A stretch of DNA of 64,000 bases from Corylus avellana. Its lineage: Eukaryota; Streptophyta; Magnoliopsida; Fagales; Betulaceae. The notes below the pieces were generated by a model. That model saw only the letters and a list, made by a program, of their open reading frames with translations. It was not told the DNA's origin and ran no database searches. Where the stretch lies: positions 4,221,001-4,285,000 of the forward strand of contig NC_081546.1 in assembly GCF_901000735.1 (NCBI RefSeq). Reading direction: 5' to 3'. How positions within the stretch are numbered: position 1 is the first letter of the stretch; each line of letters opens with the position of its first letter. Both the position numbers and the translations under genes were made by a program. This document shows positions 12,601 through 26,122 of this stretch, piece after piece.

Positions 12601-15600
12601 TGCTGAAGCTACAAGAGCGATGCAGGGGTAAGACGCATTGGATACGGCTGGAATGGAGAGATGCGGTTTGGCTAGCGAACATCTTCAATGAGCTGAAGAT
12701 GGTGGAGGATTCAAGGGTCTTTAGGGATGAATCTAGTCGTAGTTTCCCACGTACCATAGCCCAGAAATGCTTCAATAGGCATGGGAGTTTTCTGGTTTTA
12801 GAGGAGTATGATGGTAGAGATAGGAGAGGAAGAGTCATGGTGCCAGAGGGCAGGCATAGGAAGGGTTGGGATCAGTTTCAGTCGGAACTGTGCATTGCCA
12901 TTGATTTTGTTCAACCTTTTGTTGGGGACGCAAGGAGGGCAGCGACAGGGAAACAAAGAAGAAGCTTCTCAGAGGTATTGCTCTCGTCATCGAAACAGGT
13001 AGAGGAGCCGTTTGGGTCCTTTGTTGAGCCGATTGCAAGAGTTCCTAAATGGCTGTTAGGAGCTGGGACCAGTAATTCGTTTGGGAAATCCTTGCATGCT
13101 GACTGCCATGTTAAAGCTGGTCATGAAGTTCAGGAGGCTGTTCCGGCGATGGGTCCGGCGACATGGTACAAGGTGAACAGTCGTACTAGCTGTGGGGTAC
13201 AGCAGAAGAAACCTGCAAGTTACGAGGAGCAAATCTGCGAAGACCATACTTCAGGATCGTCTGGGCAGGGTTGCGTGTGTGCAGGGGAGAAGGAAAAGCT
13301 GAAGAGATCACTGTTGAAGATTCAGGAGGATATCAGGATTTGTCTCGAAGGTTGTGACGCACGCTGCTCTTGTAGTTGTGGGTTTGGATTATCTGGGCCT
13401 AAAACCCAGGTGGCCCAAGTCCAGTCGAGTGGTCAGACTATAATTCAGGCCAAGGCCCAACCCAATCCTCCGACTGGCCAGATGAAGGAGAAGGCCGTTG
13501 TTGTGGGAGCTGGACCCAATAAGGCTTTGAGCTATTATAGAAGGAAGGTTGCGGGTAAGGAGGGGGAGTTGGGTGCGTTTGAGCCCAACAAAGGACTTCG
13601 TCCTTTCTCGAATTTCACGAGTTTAGGGGTGCCGGTCCTTTCTGTGTCGCCGGCAGAGGCGCCGATGAAGGTATCAGGGGCGCCGGTCCTTTCTGTGTCG
13701 CCGGCAGAGGCGCCGATGAAGGTTCCAGGGGCGCCGGTCCTTTCTGTGTCGCCGGCAGAGGCGCCGATGAAGGTACCAGGGGTGCCGATCCTTTCTGTGC
13801 CGCCGGCAGAGGCGCCGTTGAAGGTCCTGCCGTTAGTGGAGGGGTCGAGGAAGAAGATTGCAGCAATGGATAGCGCCATGGACGCCGGTAACGCTACGGT
13901 GCTCACCTCGACGACCGGCCTTGTTGCTCAAGTCTCGGCGTCGACGCGGGTGTGCGACCCAGCCCCGGGTATTCTGGGTAAGGAGCCGGCGATTCTTCCG
14001 GTAGGAGTTCGAAGTGAGTTTCCGACCAGTTCTGTCCTGTCGTTTCCATATGGGCCTGCTGCCGGTGATCGCGCGATATCGGGCAAGGAGCCGGTGACTT
14101 TTCCGGCAGGTGTTCGAAAGGATATCTGTTCTGTCCTGTCGACACCCTCTGGGTCTGCTGCCGGTGCTCGTGCGATAGTGGGTAAGGAGCTGGCGATTCT
14201 TCCGGCAGATGCCCATAGGGAGTTTCCGACCTGTTCCATCCTATCGACATTCTCTGGGTCTGCTGCCGGTGCTTCTGCGATAATGAAGAAGTCAGTGATG
14301 ATGGGGCAGCCAGAAGTTCTGAAGGCAGGGGGGAATTTCGACAAGGGGGAGGGAGGAGGCTCAGGCCATTTGATGAGTGTCAAGATGGGCAACATGGGGG
14401 AGGGGCTTAGTGCTGGACAGTTGCAGTTAGATTGGCAGGGGGAGATCCCACCGGGTCTGGAGAAGTGGGATTTGCCAGGTTCGGATGATCTTTTGAGGAG
14501 GCAGGGGGCTATGGTCAGTGTCTGTGATGAGAGTTTATGCTCTTTGGGTGAAGTCAGGTCAGGAGTTAAGGATTGTAGTTCGCAGGGTGAGTCGTTTGCT
14601 CCTGATTCCTTAGCCTTGGTGTCAGTTGAAGATCAGGAGCCTCTTACAGTGGAGTTTGTTACTCATTTTAGCAAGCTCGTGGGTGTCTCTTGTGATGGAG
14701 AAGCTGGGAAATTGGCTGAGACTTTTGGGTGTATAATGGCTGATAATGAGTTCATTGATGAGGAGGTGGGAGATGTGGGAGATGCGGGAAAGGCCATGGA
14801 AGCACATACGGGAAAAAAAGGTAAGAGAGAGCTCAACAACCTTCTCTCCTCTGTTAATTATGAGGTGCACAGTGGAAGCTCTTTGAGGGATAGTAAAAAG
14901 GGGAGGGCTGTTCGGACTTTTTAATGAAGCCGAAGATCCTTTCTTGGAATGTGAGGGGTTTGAATGTAAGGGATAAAAGGATGAGGGTCAGAAATCTTCT
15001 TAGAAATTGGAAGGTGGACATAGTGTGTTTTCAAGAAACGAAGGTGGATTTCGTCACCAACAATTTTGTGAGGAGTTTGTGGGGGTGTCCTTATGTAGAG
15101 TGGTGTCATGTTCCTTCTAGAGGGGCTTCGGGCGGCATCTTGGTGATGTGGGATAGAAGAGTAGTTACGAAGGTTGAGGTTGCTTTGGGCAGATTTGTGG
15201 CGGCATGCTCTTTCAGAAACGTTGATGACGGGTTCATGTGGGCCTTTGCGGGGGTTTATGGTCCCAACAGAGACAACATCAGGTGTCTCCTTTGGGAGGA
15301 GTTGGTGGGTCTTATGAGTTGGTGGGATTTGCCTTGGTGTATAGGTGGGGATTTCAATGCTACTCTGTTTCCTAGTGAAAGGTCGGGGGGGGTATATTCT
15401 CGATCCGCAATGAGAGATTTTGCAGATTTCATTTCAGAGCAAGGTCTTATGGATTTCCCGTTAGACGGGGGGGTATCTACTTGGTCCAATAACCACTCCT
15501 GGTCAAGGCTAGATCGCTTCCTAGTCTCTCCGGAATGGGAAGCTCGTTACCCAAGTATGCGTCAAAAGAGATTGCTTCGGGTATGTTCGGATCACGCACC

Positions 15601-18600
15601 CATTATTCTTGATTGTAGTTGCTTCTTGGGAGGTAAGAGACCCTTCAAGTTTGAGAATATGTGGCTTAAAGTGGAGGGTTTTGTGGACAAAGTAAGGAGC
15701 TGGTGGGAGTCTTACATTTTCCATGGCACTCCGAGTTTTATTCTGGCTAAGAAGTTGCAAGCTCTTAAGGGGGACATTAAGTGTTGGAATGACCAGGAAT
15801 TTGGCAATGTGGGAGGGCGCATTAAGGCGTGCATGGAAGATATAAAGGCTCTTGATAGGGTGGAGGAAGAGAGAGGGTTATCGGCGGATGAAAATGAGAG
15901 GAAGAGGTTGTTAGCCAGAGATTTGGAGGCTCTTCTTTTACAGGAGGAGATTAGTTGGAGGCAAAAATCTAGAATTCGTTGGTTGAAAGAGGGAGATAAA
16001 TGTTCGAAATTTTTCCACCAGATTGCTAATGCAAACAGAAGACATAATGCTATTGAGTCTCTGTTTGTGGGGGGCTCCACTACTTCAGATCAAGGGGTCA
16101 TTAGCAATCACATTACCAACTTTTATGAGTCCCTTTTCTCTGAGAGTCTCAGCTGGAGACCGAGGCTAGATGATCTTGATTTTGATATGTTGAATGTTGG
16201 AGAGGCCTCTAGGTTGGAAGCTCCTTTTGAGGAAAGGGAGGTGTGGGAGGTGGTGAAAGGTATGGTTAGGGACAAGGCGCCGGGCCCGGATGGCTTTTCT
16301 ATGGCGTTTTTCCAGGATTGCTGGGGAGTGATTAAGGAGGACATTATGGCGGTTTTTGCAGAGTTCCATGAGCGAGGTAAATTTGAAAAAAGCCTCAATG
16401 CTACGTTTATCTCCCTTATTCCGAAGACCAATGGAGCTTCCGATATTAGGGATTTTCGTCCGATTAGTCTTGTGGGAGGGACATACAAGATTGTTGCAAA
16501 GGTCTTAGCCAACAGATTGAAGGAAGTGATGGATAGGGTTATCTCTAAGCCGCAGAATGCCTTTGTTAAAGGTAGGCAAATTTTGGACTCAGTTCTTATT
16601 GCCAATGAATGCTTGGACAGCCGAATCAGATCAGGGGAACCTGGCTTGGTGTGCAAGTTGGATATGGAAAAGGCTTATGATCATATGAATTGGAAGTTTC
16701 TTCTTTATGTTTTAAGAAGATGCGGTTTTGGAGAGAAATGGTGTTCGTGGGTTGAACATTGCATTTCGACTGTGCGCTTCTCGATTTTGATCAATGGATC
16801 CTCTTCCGGTTTCTTTGATAGCTCACGGGGCGTGAGGCAAGGAGACCCTCTTTCTCCTTTCTTGTTTGTTCTAGTCATGGAGGCGTTTAGCAGGATGATC
16901 AATGCCTCGATAAGCAGGGGTCTCATCTCGGGTTTTTCTGTGGGAAGAAGAGAGTCGGATCGGGTTATTGTTTCTCACCTTCTTTTTGCAGATGACACTT
17001 TGGTTTTTTGTGGAGCAGACCCTAATCAAGTTAGAAACATTGGTGCATTACTCGTTTGTTTTGAAGCTGTTTCAGGGTTAAAGGTGAATCTGGCTAAATC
17101 TGTGTTGGTCCCTGTTGGTAGTATGAACAATACAGGCACTTTGGCAGGCATTCTTGGTTGCGGCTCAGCTTCTATGCCTTTGAGGTATTTGGGTCTCCCG
17201 TTGGGGGCCCCGTTTATGGTTAAGGCCAGTTGGGAGGACATGTTGGAGAAGTATGCTAGAAGGCTGGCCCCATGGAAACGGCTATATCTGTCTAAAGGGG
17301 GGAGGGTTACTCTCATCAAGAGCACTTTATCCAATCTTCCCACCTATTTTTTGTCTCTATTTCCTATCCCTGCATCTGTGGCGAAACGTATGGAGAAAAT
17401 TCAACGGGATTTCTTATGGGGTGGGATTAATGATGAGTTTAAGTTCCATCTAATTAGTTGGAACAAGGTATGTTCTCCGATCTCAGAGGGAGGCTTAGGG
17501 ATCCGGAATTTGCGTCTGATGAACAAGGCGTTGTTGGGAAAATGGTTGTGGAGATTTGCTCATGAGAAAGAGGCTTGGTGGAGGAAGATTCTAGTGGCAA
17601 AGTACGGCGAGGTTTGGGGTGGTTGGCGATCCAGGGAGCCTAGTGGTTCGCACGGGGTGGGGTTATGGAAGAACATTAGCAAGGGGTGGAGGTCGTTTCA
17701 TTGCCAGATTAGATTGGTTCCTGGGTCTGGGTCCAATATCAGGTTTTGGGAGGATATCTGGTGTGGTGACAGGTCTCTCAAGGATGCTTTTCCTGGACTT
17801 TTCAATATTGCCACCAATAAGGATGCGTCTATTGCGGATAATAGGGAGTGTTTAAATGGCTCTGTGCAATGGAATATTTCCTTTATTCGCAGGGTTCATG
17901 ATTGGGAAGTGGAGGTCTTGGCCTCTTTTTATTCTCTCTTGTACTCGTACTTGATGCGAGGGGTAGGGGAGGATAGGATGTGGTGGAACGATTCAAGAAA
18001 AGGAAAATTTGAGGTCAGATCTTACTTTAGAATCCTTGCTTCCAAAGATCATTCCCCTTTCCCTTGGAAGAGCATTTGGCGTACCAAGGCTCCTTCGAGA
18101 GTGGCTTTTTTTGCGTGGACGGCCGCGCTTGGGAAGATTCTAACCCTGGACAATGTTCGGAAGAGAGGTATTATTGTGATTAACCGTTGTTGCATGTGCG
18201 AATCGGATGGGGAGTCAGTTGACCATCTCTTTCTTCACTGTGGGGTTGCGAGTACCTTGTGGAACGCTGTTTTCTCTCGGTTTGGTTTGTGTTGGGTGAT
18301 GCCTGGGAGCGTCAGGGGTTTGTATGCTTCCTGGTGGGCGGGTGGCAAGTCCAGTAGCGCTGTTGTGTGGAAGATGGTTCCTCTGTGCCTTATGTGGTGC
18401 ATCTGGATCGAGAGAAATGCTAGATGTTTCGAGGATTCGTCTAGAAATATTGAGGATCTTCTACACTTTTTCTTGTATACCCTTTTCACTTGGACCGCTG
18501 GATGGCTAGCGCCCTTAGTGATAAGCTTCCCTGATTTCCTTTTTATGTTCTCTTCTTCTTTTTCTTCCTCTTAGTCGCTCTCTTGTATACTCCCTGTGTA

Positions 18601-21600
18601 CTAGGGTTGCGCCCCTTTGCGCCTTGATAATATATCTTTACTTATCAAAAAAAAAAAAGTAGAGGCCGACTTGCCTGCATAAATTGGTTATGGGAATAGG
18701 AAAAAAAAAAAGAAAAAAGGTTATGGGAATAAATAGCACACTGTTGGGTGTGAATGGAATTGAAGGCATTATAAGATCTGCATCTCATTTGCAGATTAAA
18801 AGTTTTTCCTTGTAACATCTTATGTTTTCAGTCATATTTGTTATGGAATTCTAATTCGTTGAGTTCTTACAGGAAGAAATGCAATGGATGGCATGGAAAC
18901 GGTTGTTAGCTTTCGAGACGTAAGAAGTGGGGCCATGGTGTCCTTTTGTTTTGGCAGCATGCATTTATATTTGCCTCAGATGCAATTTCATACTATTATT
19001 TTTGGAGATATTCACGTATACTTCTCTATATTGTATATTGGAAGATCTATTTCACTTGCCCTTTGGTTTAACTGGTGAGGAGGGTTCAAATTTGCAAATA
19101 AAAGAAATTTATGCACAAAAGGTTTTTATATTTTTTGTTGTTGCAAGTTACACATGCATTCAACAGGTTTTGAACCCACAACCTCACCCTCCAGCCCATT
19201 ATATTGGGGTGGAAGTTCCAGTTGAGCCAAAGCTCATAGAAGTTTTATATATTGGAAATAATGTGACAAAGTTCCCATATGCGGCAAGGTTTTTAATGCT
19301 ACCAAACTACACTGAACAAAAATTTGTAATTGATCTAATTACATGTTGCATTTCAGAGGAAACCCACAAAGGATAGACAGTGCATCCTCCAACAAGCGAA
19401 TTACATTCACATATGAACAGGTAGTGGAAAAATATAGTTTGGTATAAAGTGTCTCCTCTATAATCTAAGTATTGAATTCTTTTTAGTTTTTATTTGTGGG
19501 AAATCTACCTACCTTGCATGTTCAAATCTTCTGAATTTTCCTAGATTGCCAGAACTTCTTTAGGCTTGTAAACATACCTATTTTATTTGTTGCACGCCTG
19601 AGTCAATTGTAACCTTTTGTTCATCCCCAGTTGCTATAATTACTGAGAGTAATTTTTCGATGCTCTGGATCTTTGTAACTTTAGTTTTCTTCTCAATTTA
19701 AAAGCTTTCATTTACATTAAAATTTTTATCCCAAGACAATGAATCAATGAGATATCTGATAAGGTGTGATCCGTCATTCGATTTTTTTTTTTTTAAAAAA
19801 AAAGAATAAGAAAAAGGAGGTTCCAGGGGAGTGGCCGAACCACCCCAAGACCATGGGGTCCAAATGGGTGGGAAAGAAAGTTGGACAAGGGTGTAAATTG
19901 GTTGGAGTTTGAGTTGGGTCCAGAGATTAATGTTGTGGGCATCACAGACCTCCCAGAGAAATTGGCGGCAGTGGCTGCAAGGGGTGGAGAAGACAGTGAG
20001 ATAGTGGAGGTGGGGCTCGGCATTGAAGGAGAGATTGGTGAGGAGAAACTGCTGAGTGTGGACTGAATGGTGGATGGAGAGGCTGGGGAGCTTGAGGTTG
20101 ACGCCGAGGAAGACACAGTCGGAGTAGCCGAGCCCCACGACACCGACGTGGTGGGGGGAGATGGGCAGGCGGAGGGGACTAGTGTGTGGAGGAGCTGGAG
20201 GACTGTGAGGTTGGAGTCTTTGGCTATGGATTCGGCTTTTGAGGCTAGGATTATGAATCTGGGTTTGTCCATTTTGGTGGGGGTGGGGATTCTGTGGCCA
20301 TGGTCTTGGGGTGGCTAAGCCACACCTAGAAACCTCGGTTTTTTATTTATTAATTTTTAGTTTTTATTTTTATTTTAATTTTAAGTATTTTTTAATATAT
20401 ATATTTTTAAAATTGTTAGTTTTTTGTTGTTGGTATTTTTATCATTGGAGAGGATATTAACAAGTTTGTGGGGAAGAGAGAGAGAGAGAGAGTTTGTATT
20501 TATACATAAAAAAATGCATGTATAGATTACTATACCTTGTTGTTGGATTTTAGAAAAGTAAATGGAAAAGAAAATTGTAAAAAATGTCTATGATAGTACC
20601 TAATTCCATAAGCAATTTCACAATTTTTCTTTATGTTCTGACGTACCTGAGGATCCTTATTTTCTTTCTGATCAGGAAGAGTTCGTAATGACATAGAAAT
20701 TGTGAAGAAACAGTACAAAGATCCAAGTCAAACTTTCACCACATAAAAACCCAACTATGACTCAAAAGGACAAAAAAAGTAATACAATTGTAACTAGTAT
20801 ATCACCTCACCAGATAAAAAATATTCTAAAACCTATTTATCTGCTTGCTTCCCAAAGATGCTAGCTGCTTGCCAAGTCAAACTTTCAAAATCGTCCTAGA
20901 TCTATGAGAGCCATCAATGAGATGTAATCTATGGTTGGACCATTCATAAGGCTGATAGTGTCTGATTACATTACTTTCTCTTGATTTTCACGAGATCCAA
21001 AAGGAAATTCTTAGTTGTTTCCTTTAAAATGACTGGTTTTGGTTTGATCATATTCAGATGTGTTGTTTACAATCTTATTCTTGCCACAAATCCAAGTGTC
21101 TTCCCAGTTTCAGATACACTTTGGCTTTAGTTTCAGTATTGTTATATGCTCATTGCATTGTGCTGGTATTCAGTGTCTGATGTATATGTACCATTATCCT
21201 GATATATGGTATGACTATGCTACATGGCATGCAAAAAGTGGTTCGGTAGATGCTGCAGTCAAAGTATTTCAGCGAGCTTTGAAGGCTCTTCCTGGTAATT
21301 TGCTTCTTGTTCTTGTGTCTTTTCACTAAGGTTTATAGTTACTCTTTAGTGCTTACTTCTCTGCTTATTATGCTGTATATCGCTTGACTCGTAGCATATA
21401 GGTTTCTATTATTTTGATGTAAATTTCGGTATTAGAGCATTTTTTTGCCTATACTTTCTATTGGGCATGGCCTCAGTATTTCATGCTTTCTTTTACCCCT
21501 TGTTAAAATATTATTTTTCATTTGCTTTTCTTCCTTACTATTTATGATCAGACTCAGAAATGCTAAGGTATGCATATGCGGAGGTGGAGGAATCTCGTGG

Positions 21601-24600
21601 AGAAATTCAGGTACAGAGAGTCTGCCATCTTTTCCACATGCTCTATTCCTTGGTTCTTGGTCTTTGAACTTTACTTCTGCTTTGTTGCAGTCTGCAAAGA
21701 AAATATATGAGAGCCTGTTAGGGGATGGTGTTAACGCAACAACACTTTCGCATATACAAGTAAGTAACTTTGAATTGTTTGGTTGACCTTTTCTTCAGAG
21801 TACGTAGTATGGTTGACAGTGGTCATGAGAGATGGACATGACTGTCTTGTGTGTCTCAATGAAGGAGGTTAAGACTGAAAAGAAATCTTTGCAAGCCTCA
21901 TCATCTTTAATTCTGAAATCATGCAGTGAGTCTGCATGCTGCTACAAGAGAAGTGAAAACTTCCAAGTACGAACTCTTTAAGGTTCAGAGCCTAGGCCTG
22001 CACATCAGGGTCAGTCCAAAGCCAAGCCTTTTGGCATACATGTATAGAAATTGAAATTATGATGAAAGAGCCTAGGAAAAAAAGAAAAAGAAATTATGAT
22101 GAAAGAAAGACAACCCCAAAGGAGGGATAGGAAGATGCTTTTGAAAAGGAAGGATCTATGACAACTTTAGAAGTAAAACAAGTTAGAAAATCTAGGGGGA
22201 AAATAGTTGGACAATCAAGGTTCTAATGGGACTCCAAAAGTCTAGAACTAAAAAGACATGATAAAGAATTTCATTTGAACTGGCCTTGCTGCATTAATTT
22301 TTTTCCTCTTCAATTCTTAGTTGCTTGGCATAAAGTATTAATGTCATAGACATCTTCGATTTTGGCTTTTCCCCCCCCAGATTTTTGTTTGGCTGAAATT
22401 GGAAATTTGATAGCATGCAATTCACAGCCTGTCCATAAAATTTCTCAGATGTCACTTTTGTTTTTCGTGCTGCAGTTTATTCGCTTTCTAAGAAGGACTG
22501 AGGGTGTTGAAGCAGCTCGCAATCACTTTTTAGATGCTCGAAAATCCCCAAACTGCACGTACCATGTTTATGTGGCTTATGCAATGATGGCCTTTTGTCT
22601 TGACAAGGATCGAGAGGTCTTCCTTATTTCTTTTCCGTTAAATTTTCATGTTTAGCTCAGGACTCTGCCTATAATGGTATCCATATTGGTTGTGGGCTTA
22701 TGTATTCTACAAAACTACTGCCTTATTTGTCATTATTAATATTAATTATATAATTGAAAAAATGAAACTTTTCTACTTACTGATCATCAGAACTTGTAAT
22801 TTATATTATCATAATTGAAGTTGTCTTCTTGCTGTAATATGGCGGTGAAAAAGATCCTCTGCCCTTTGCCCCACCTCCCTTTCTTCGTTTATTGGGTTGC
22901 ACCTATATTTATTGCCTATCTAAGCATTCTCCAAGCATGGACAATTCAGCAATTAATTAATGTTGATTTACTACTTTTTATGGTTTGCTATACTATGTTT
23001 GATTACAAACATGTTAAATCACCACTCATTTCAAAAGCTTAAAGCTTATAAAAATGAATGAATTTAATCATTTAATTTATATTATAACACTCTTCCTCAT
23101 GTATGGGCTTAAACTCTCCCTTAATAGGTGAGGGCCGACATTTGGAATATTTAATTGAAATGTGAGGTGACTAACAGAGACAAAGTTCAAACTCAGGACC
23201 TCTACTCTAATACCATGTTACATCACCACTCATCCCAAAAGCTTAAGCTTATAGAAAGTGATGAATTTAATCATTTAATTTATATTCTAATAAAATAAAC
23301 CTGCAACTCATCCTATTTTCCACATCATGCAGGTTGCACATAAAGTTTTTGAAGTGGGATTGAAACGGTTTATGCATGAACCTGTATACATTCTTGAGTG
23401 AGTTCATCTATCTAAATCAGAAATTATGCATCTTACTGTGCTTTGATGATGTACATGTGGGAGACATTACGGCACTTGCATCATCTTGTCTTATTGGTAA
23501 TTAGCTTCTAAATATAATTTATTATTGTCCTTAATCTCACAGATATGCAGACTTTTTGACGCGCTTGAATGATGATAGAAATATCCGTGCCTTATTTGAG
23601 CGGGCATTGAGTTCACTGCCACCAGAAGAATCTGTTGAGGTAGAACCCAACACACACACACACACACACACATGTTCATACGTATGTTATTTTATTTCGG
23701 TTTCTGGTGATTTATCATTTAACAAAGCTAGTTTATTATTTTCCTCTAAGAGCCTCTTAAGAGGTACGGCTTATGACGTGAGCCTTTTAGTTCTTCATGC
23801 ATTTAAAAATCCAGCACTGTTCTGGTTGTATTGAGGATTATTGTTAGGCTGCTCATCCCTTTTTATGTGTTTTTATTTGTTGTAATCTTCCTCATTCCCT
23901 TTCCCCTGATTTGCTTAGGAAAAAAGGGTATCGTCTTGTTCATATCTAATGTTGTTATTGCTTTGTTGGGAGATTTTATGTGGTTCTGATTTAACTTCAT
24001 TTGCAGGTCTGGAAACGGTTCACCCATTTTGAGCAAACTTATGGAGATCTGGCTAGCATGTTGAAGGTAGGTAATTTGCTTTCAATTACATTTTCATGAA
24101 TATGAATATTCTTTCTCCTTTTTCTATGCATTATACTCTTTCAATTCATCTGAATTGAGAGTTTCTCAACTTATATGTAGCCTTTTCTTTTTAACATAAC
24201 AAACCATGTCAAGTTGCTTTGCTCTATAATCTGTAGAAATTATTAAAGAACATGTTTCTTCGTGGGTTAGTTATACATTGTTAGATGTGGAAGATGCTAT
24301 ACCATTTCTTAATTTGCAGGCACTCACTTCTTTTCAGTTTTCTGTTGCTTAAGTAGAGGAATGGGAACAGTTTCTAGTCTCAAATTCTGTGCTGTGCAGT
24401 GCTGTCTAATTGGCATGGATATTCATGTGTTTTGGTTTTGTTACTTTCCTGATTACCTAGAATAAAGTATATTCTTCTGGGCAGAATATTCTGTTGGAAC
24501 GTTGACTTCATAGAGTTTCATTTTATAACATATTGCAGAAATCATTACACATATTGCAGAAATCAGATTTGACAGCATCATTGCAGGATAATATTGTTAA

Positions 24601-26071
24601 AAGTATTTCTAGTAATCATATCATACAGCCACAAACGTGAAAATATATATTCTCTATATAGAAAGTATATAGAATAGTTTTGATTTATAACCAAAAAGCA
24701 ACAAAAAGCATTTTTCTTTGCCAGTGATTGTAAGTGATGATATTTCTTTAGAAGCTTTTTTATTTTAATTTAACGTGATTTTTTATTTTGAAAACCTTGG
24801 CTTCTCATTTGTGTTGTTTGCATTATGTGTCGTAGTTTCTTTCACTCTGGCGTACATGCTCAATAGGCGAGATTGTGTGATAGTGCCCTAACCACTACAA
24901 AGTTATCATACGCCACAGAAATAATTGTTTTTATACTTGAGTTTTTTTTTTTTTTGGTGTGTGTGTGTGTGTGCATACGTCTCTAAATAATGTTCAAGGA
25001 TTGATTATTTTTATGTGATTTTAATGCTTTGTAAACTTCTAACGGTTGAAGGCACTAGAGTGCCCATGTCAATGTTTGAGTAACTCTTTAGATATATTGC
25101 TTAGCTTGTTGAACACCTGAGAATCTAATTGACTAAAAAATTTTGGGGACTTGTTAAACCTCACATAGGTTGAACAGAGAAGAAAAGAAGCTCTTTCTAG
25201 AACAGGGGAAGAGGGAGTATCAGCATTAGAGGGATCATTGCAAGATGTTGTATCACGTTATAGTTTTATGGATCTTTGGCCTTGCTCTTCTAAGGATTTG
25301 GATCATTTGGCACGGCAAGAGGTACATTCAGTTTGAATATTTTGTTGTTCATATGATTAATCGCAATAATAATATCTTTTATTATCAATTGATCCTATCA
25401 TCTTCAGATATCGTGTTTATTATTTATTCTGAACTTGATAAAGTGAAAGCTATATTAGATTGATAAGAGTACAAGATTTTAAAGACTATTAAAGACTACA
25501 TGGTCTGCGCCCCCCCCCTCCCAAAAAAAAAAAGATCTCCCACTTTGCACTTTATTTAATGTAGTATATTTGAAAGTGAGGTGCCCTGGGGATGGATATG
25601 TGTATATATGTTGAGGAAAAAAAAAAGATGGTGAAGCACTCAATTTAGAGCTACCAATTTACCATTGTCTCTTTCTGTTTTCTTGGGCTGAAAGGAAGAA
25701 TCACTGAACAATTCACCCTTCAGCTGTGTCTTTGTTCCATAGAGCTAGGGATAACATATGTGACACCTGGGCAACCTTGCACCAGACCAGATGCTTGTGC
25801 TTGTTTATGTAGCACAAGTTGCAACTTGCAACCACAGTTATAATATTATTTTGTCACCTGCATGCATACAGTATCTATGGGCTGCTGTAAGTGCCTTGGG
25901 GCTCGTGGGGCTCATTTGGCGATATCTTTTAGGACAGCTTTTTACTTTTTAACAAGAAAGCAAAAGCATTAACAAACAACTCAACACATAAAACACTTAA
26001 AACTACTTTATCTTTATGTCACATCACAACCAAAAAGTAAAAAATACCATCTAAAAAGTTTTACCAAACGA

Positions 26072-26122
<51 letters not shown>

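Larger units (their letters stand above)
12490..18658 (+). mobile_element. Full-length L1-type LINE inside CSTF77 intron 7
   Basis: Non-LTR retrotransposon with two long uninterrupted ORFs (12531-14924 and 14924-18574), a short 3' UTR and a 3' end reading TTTACTTATC followed by 12 A. The 5' edge is not defined; I place it shortly before the first ATG, and I could not find a convincing target-site duplication. Orientation matches CSTF77, so the LINE RNA sequence is part of the CSTF77 pre-mRNA. Without it, intron 7 would be roughly 650 bp. Related 3' ends recur at 594-717, 10390, 12217, 28707, 43440, 43800 and 45770. Confidence 0.9.

Noticed and set aside
13535..14395. Several minus-strand frames of 83-155 codons opposite LINE ORF1
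   Set aside because: They are shadows of the repetitive, GC-rich ORF1 sequence. The plus-strand frame is continuous for 797 codons and fits the element.
20067..20318. Plus-strand 83-codon frame in CSTF77 intron 9
   Set aside because: It is the complement of the captured cytidine deaminase fragment, whose minus-strand reading has clear family similarity.
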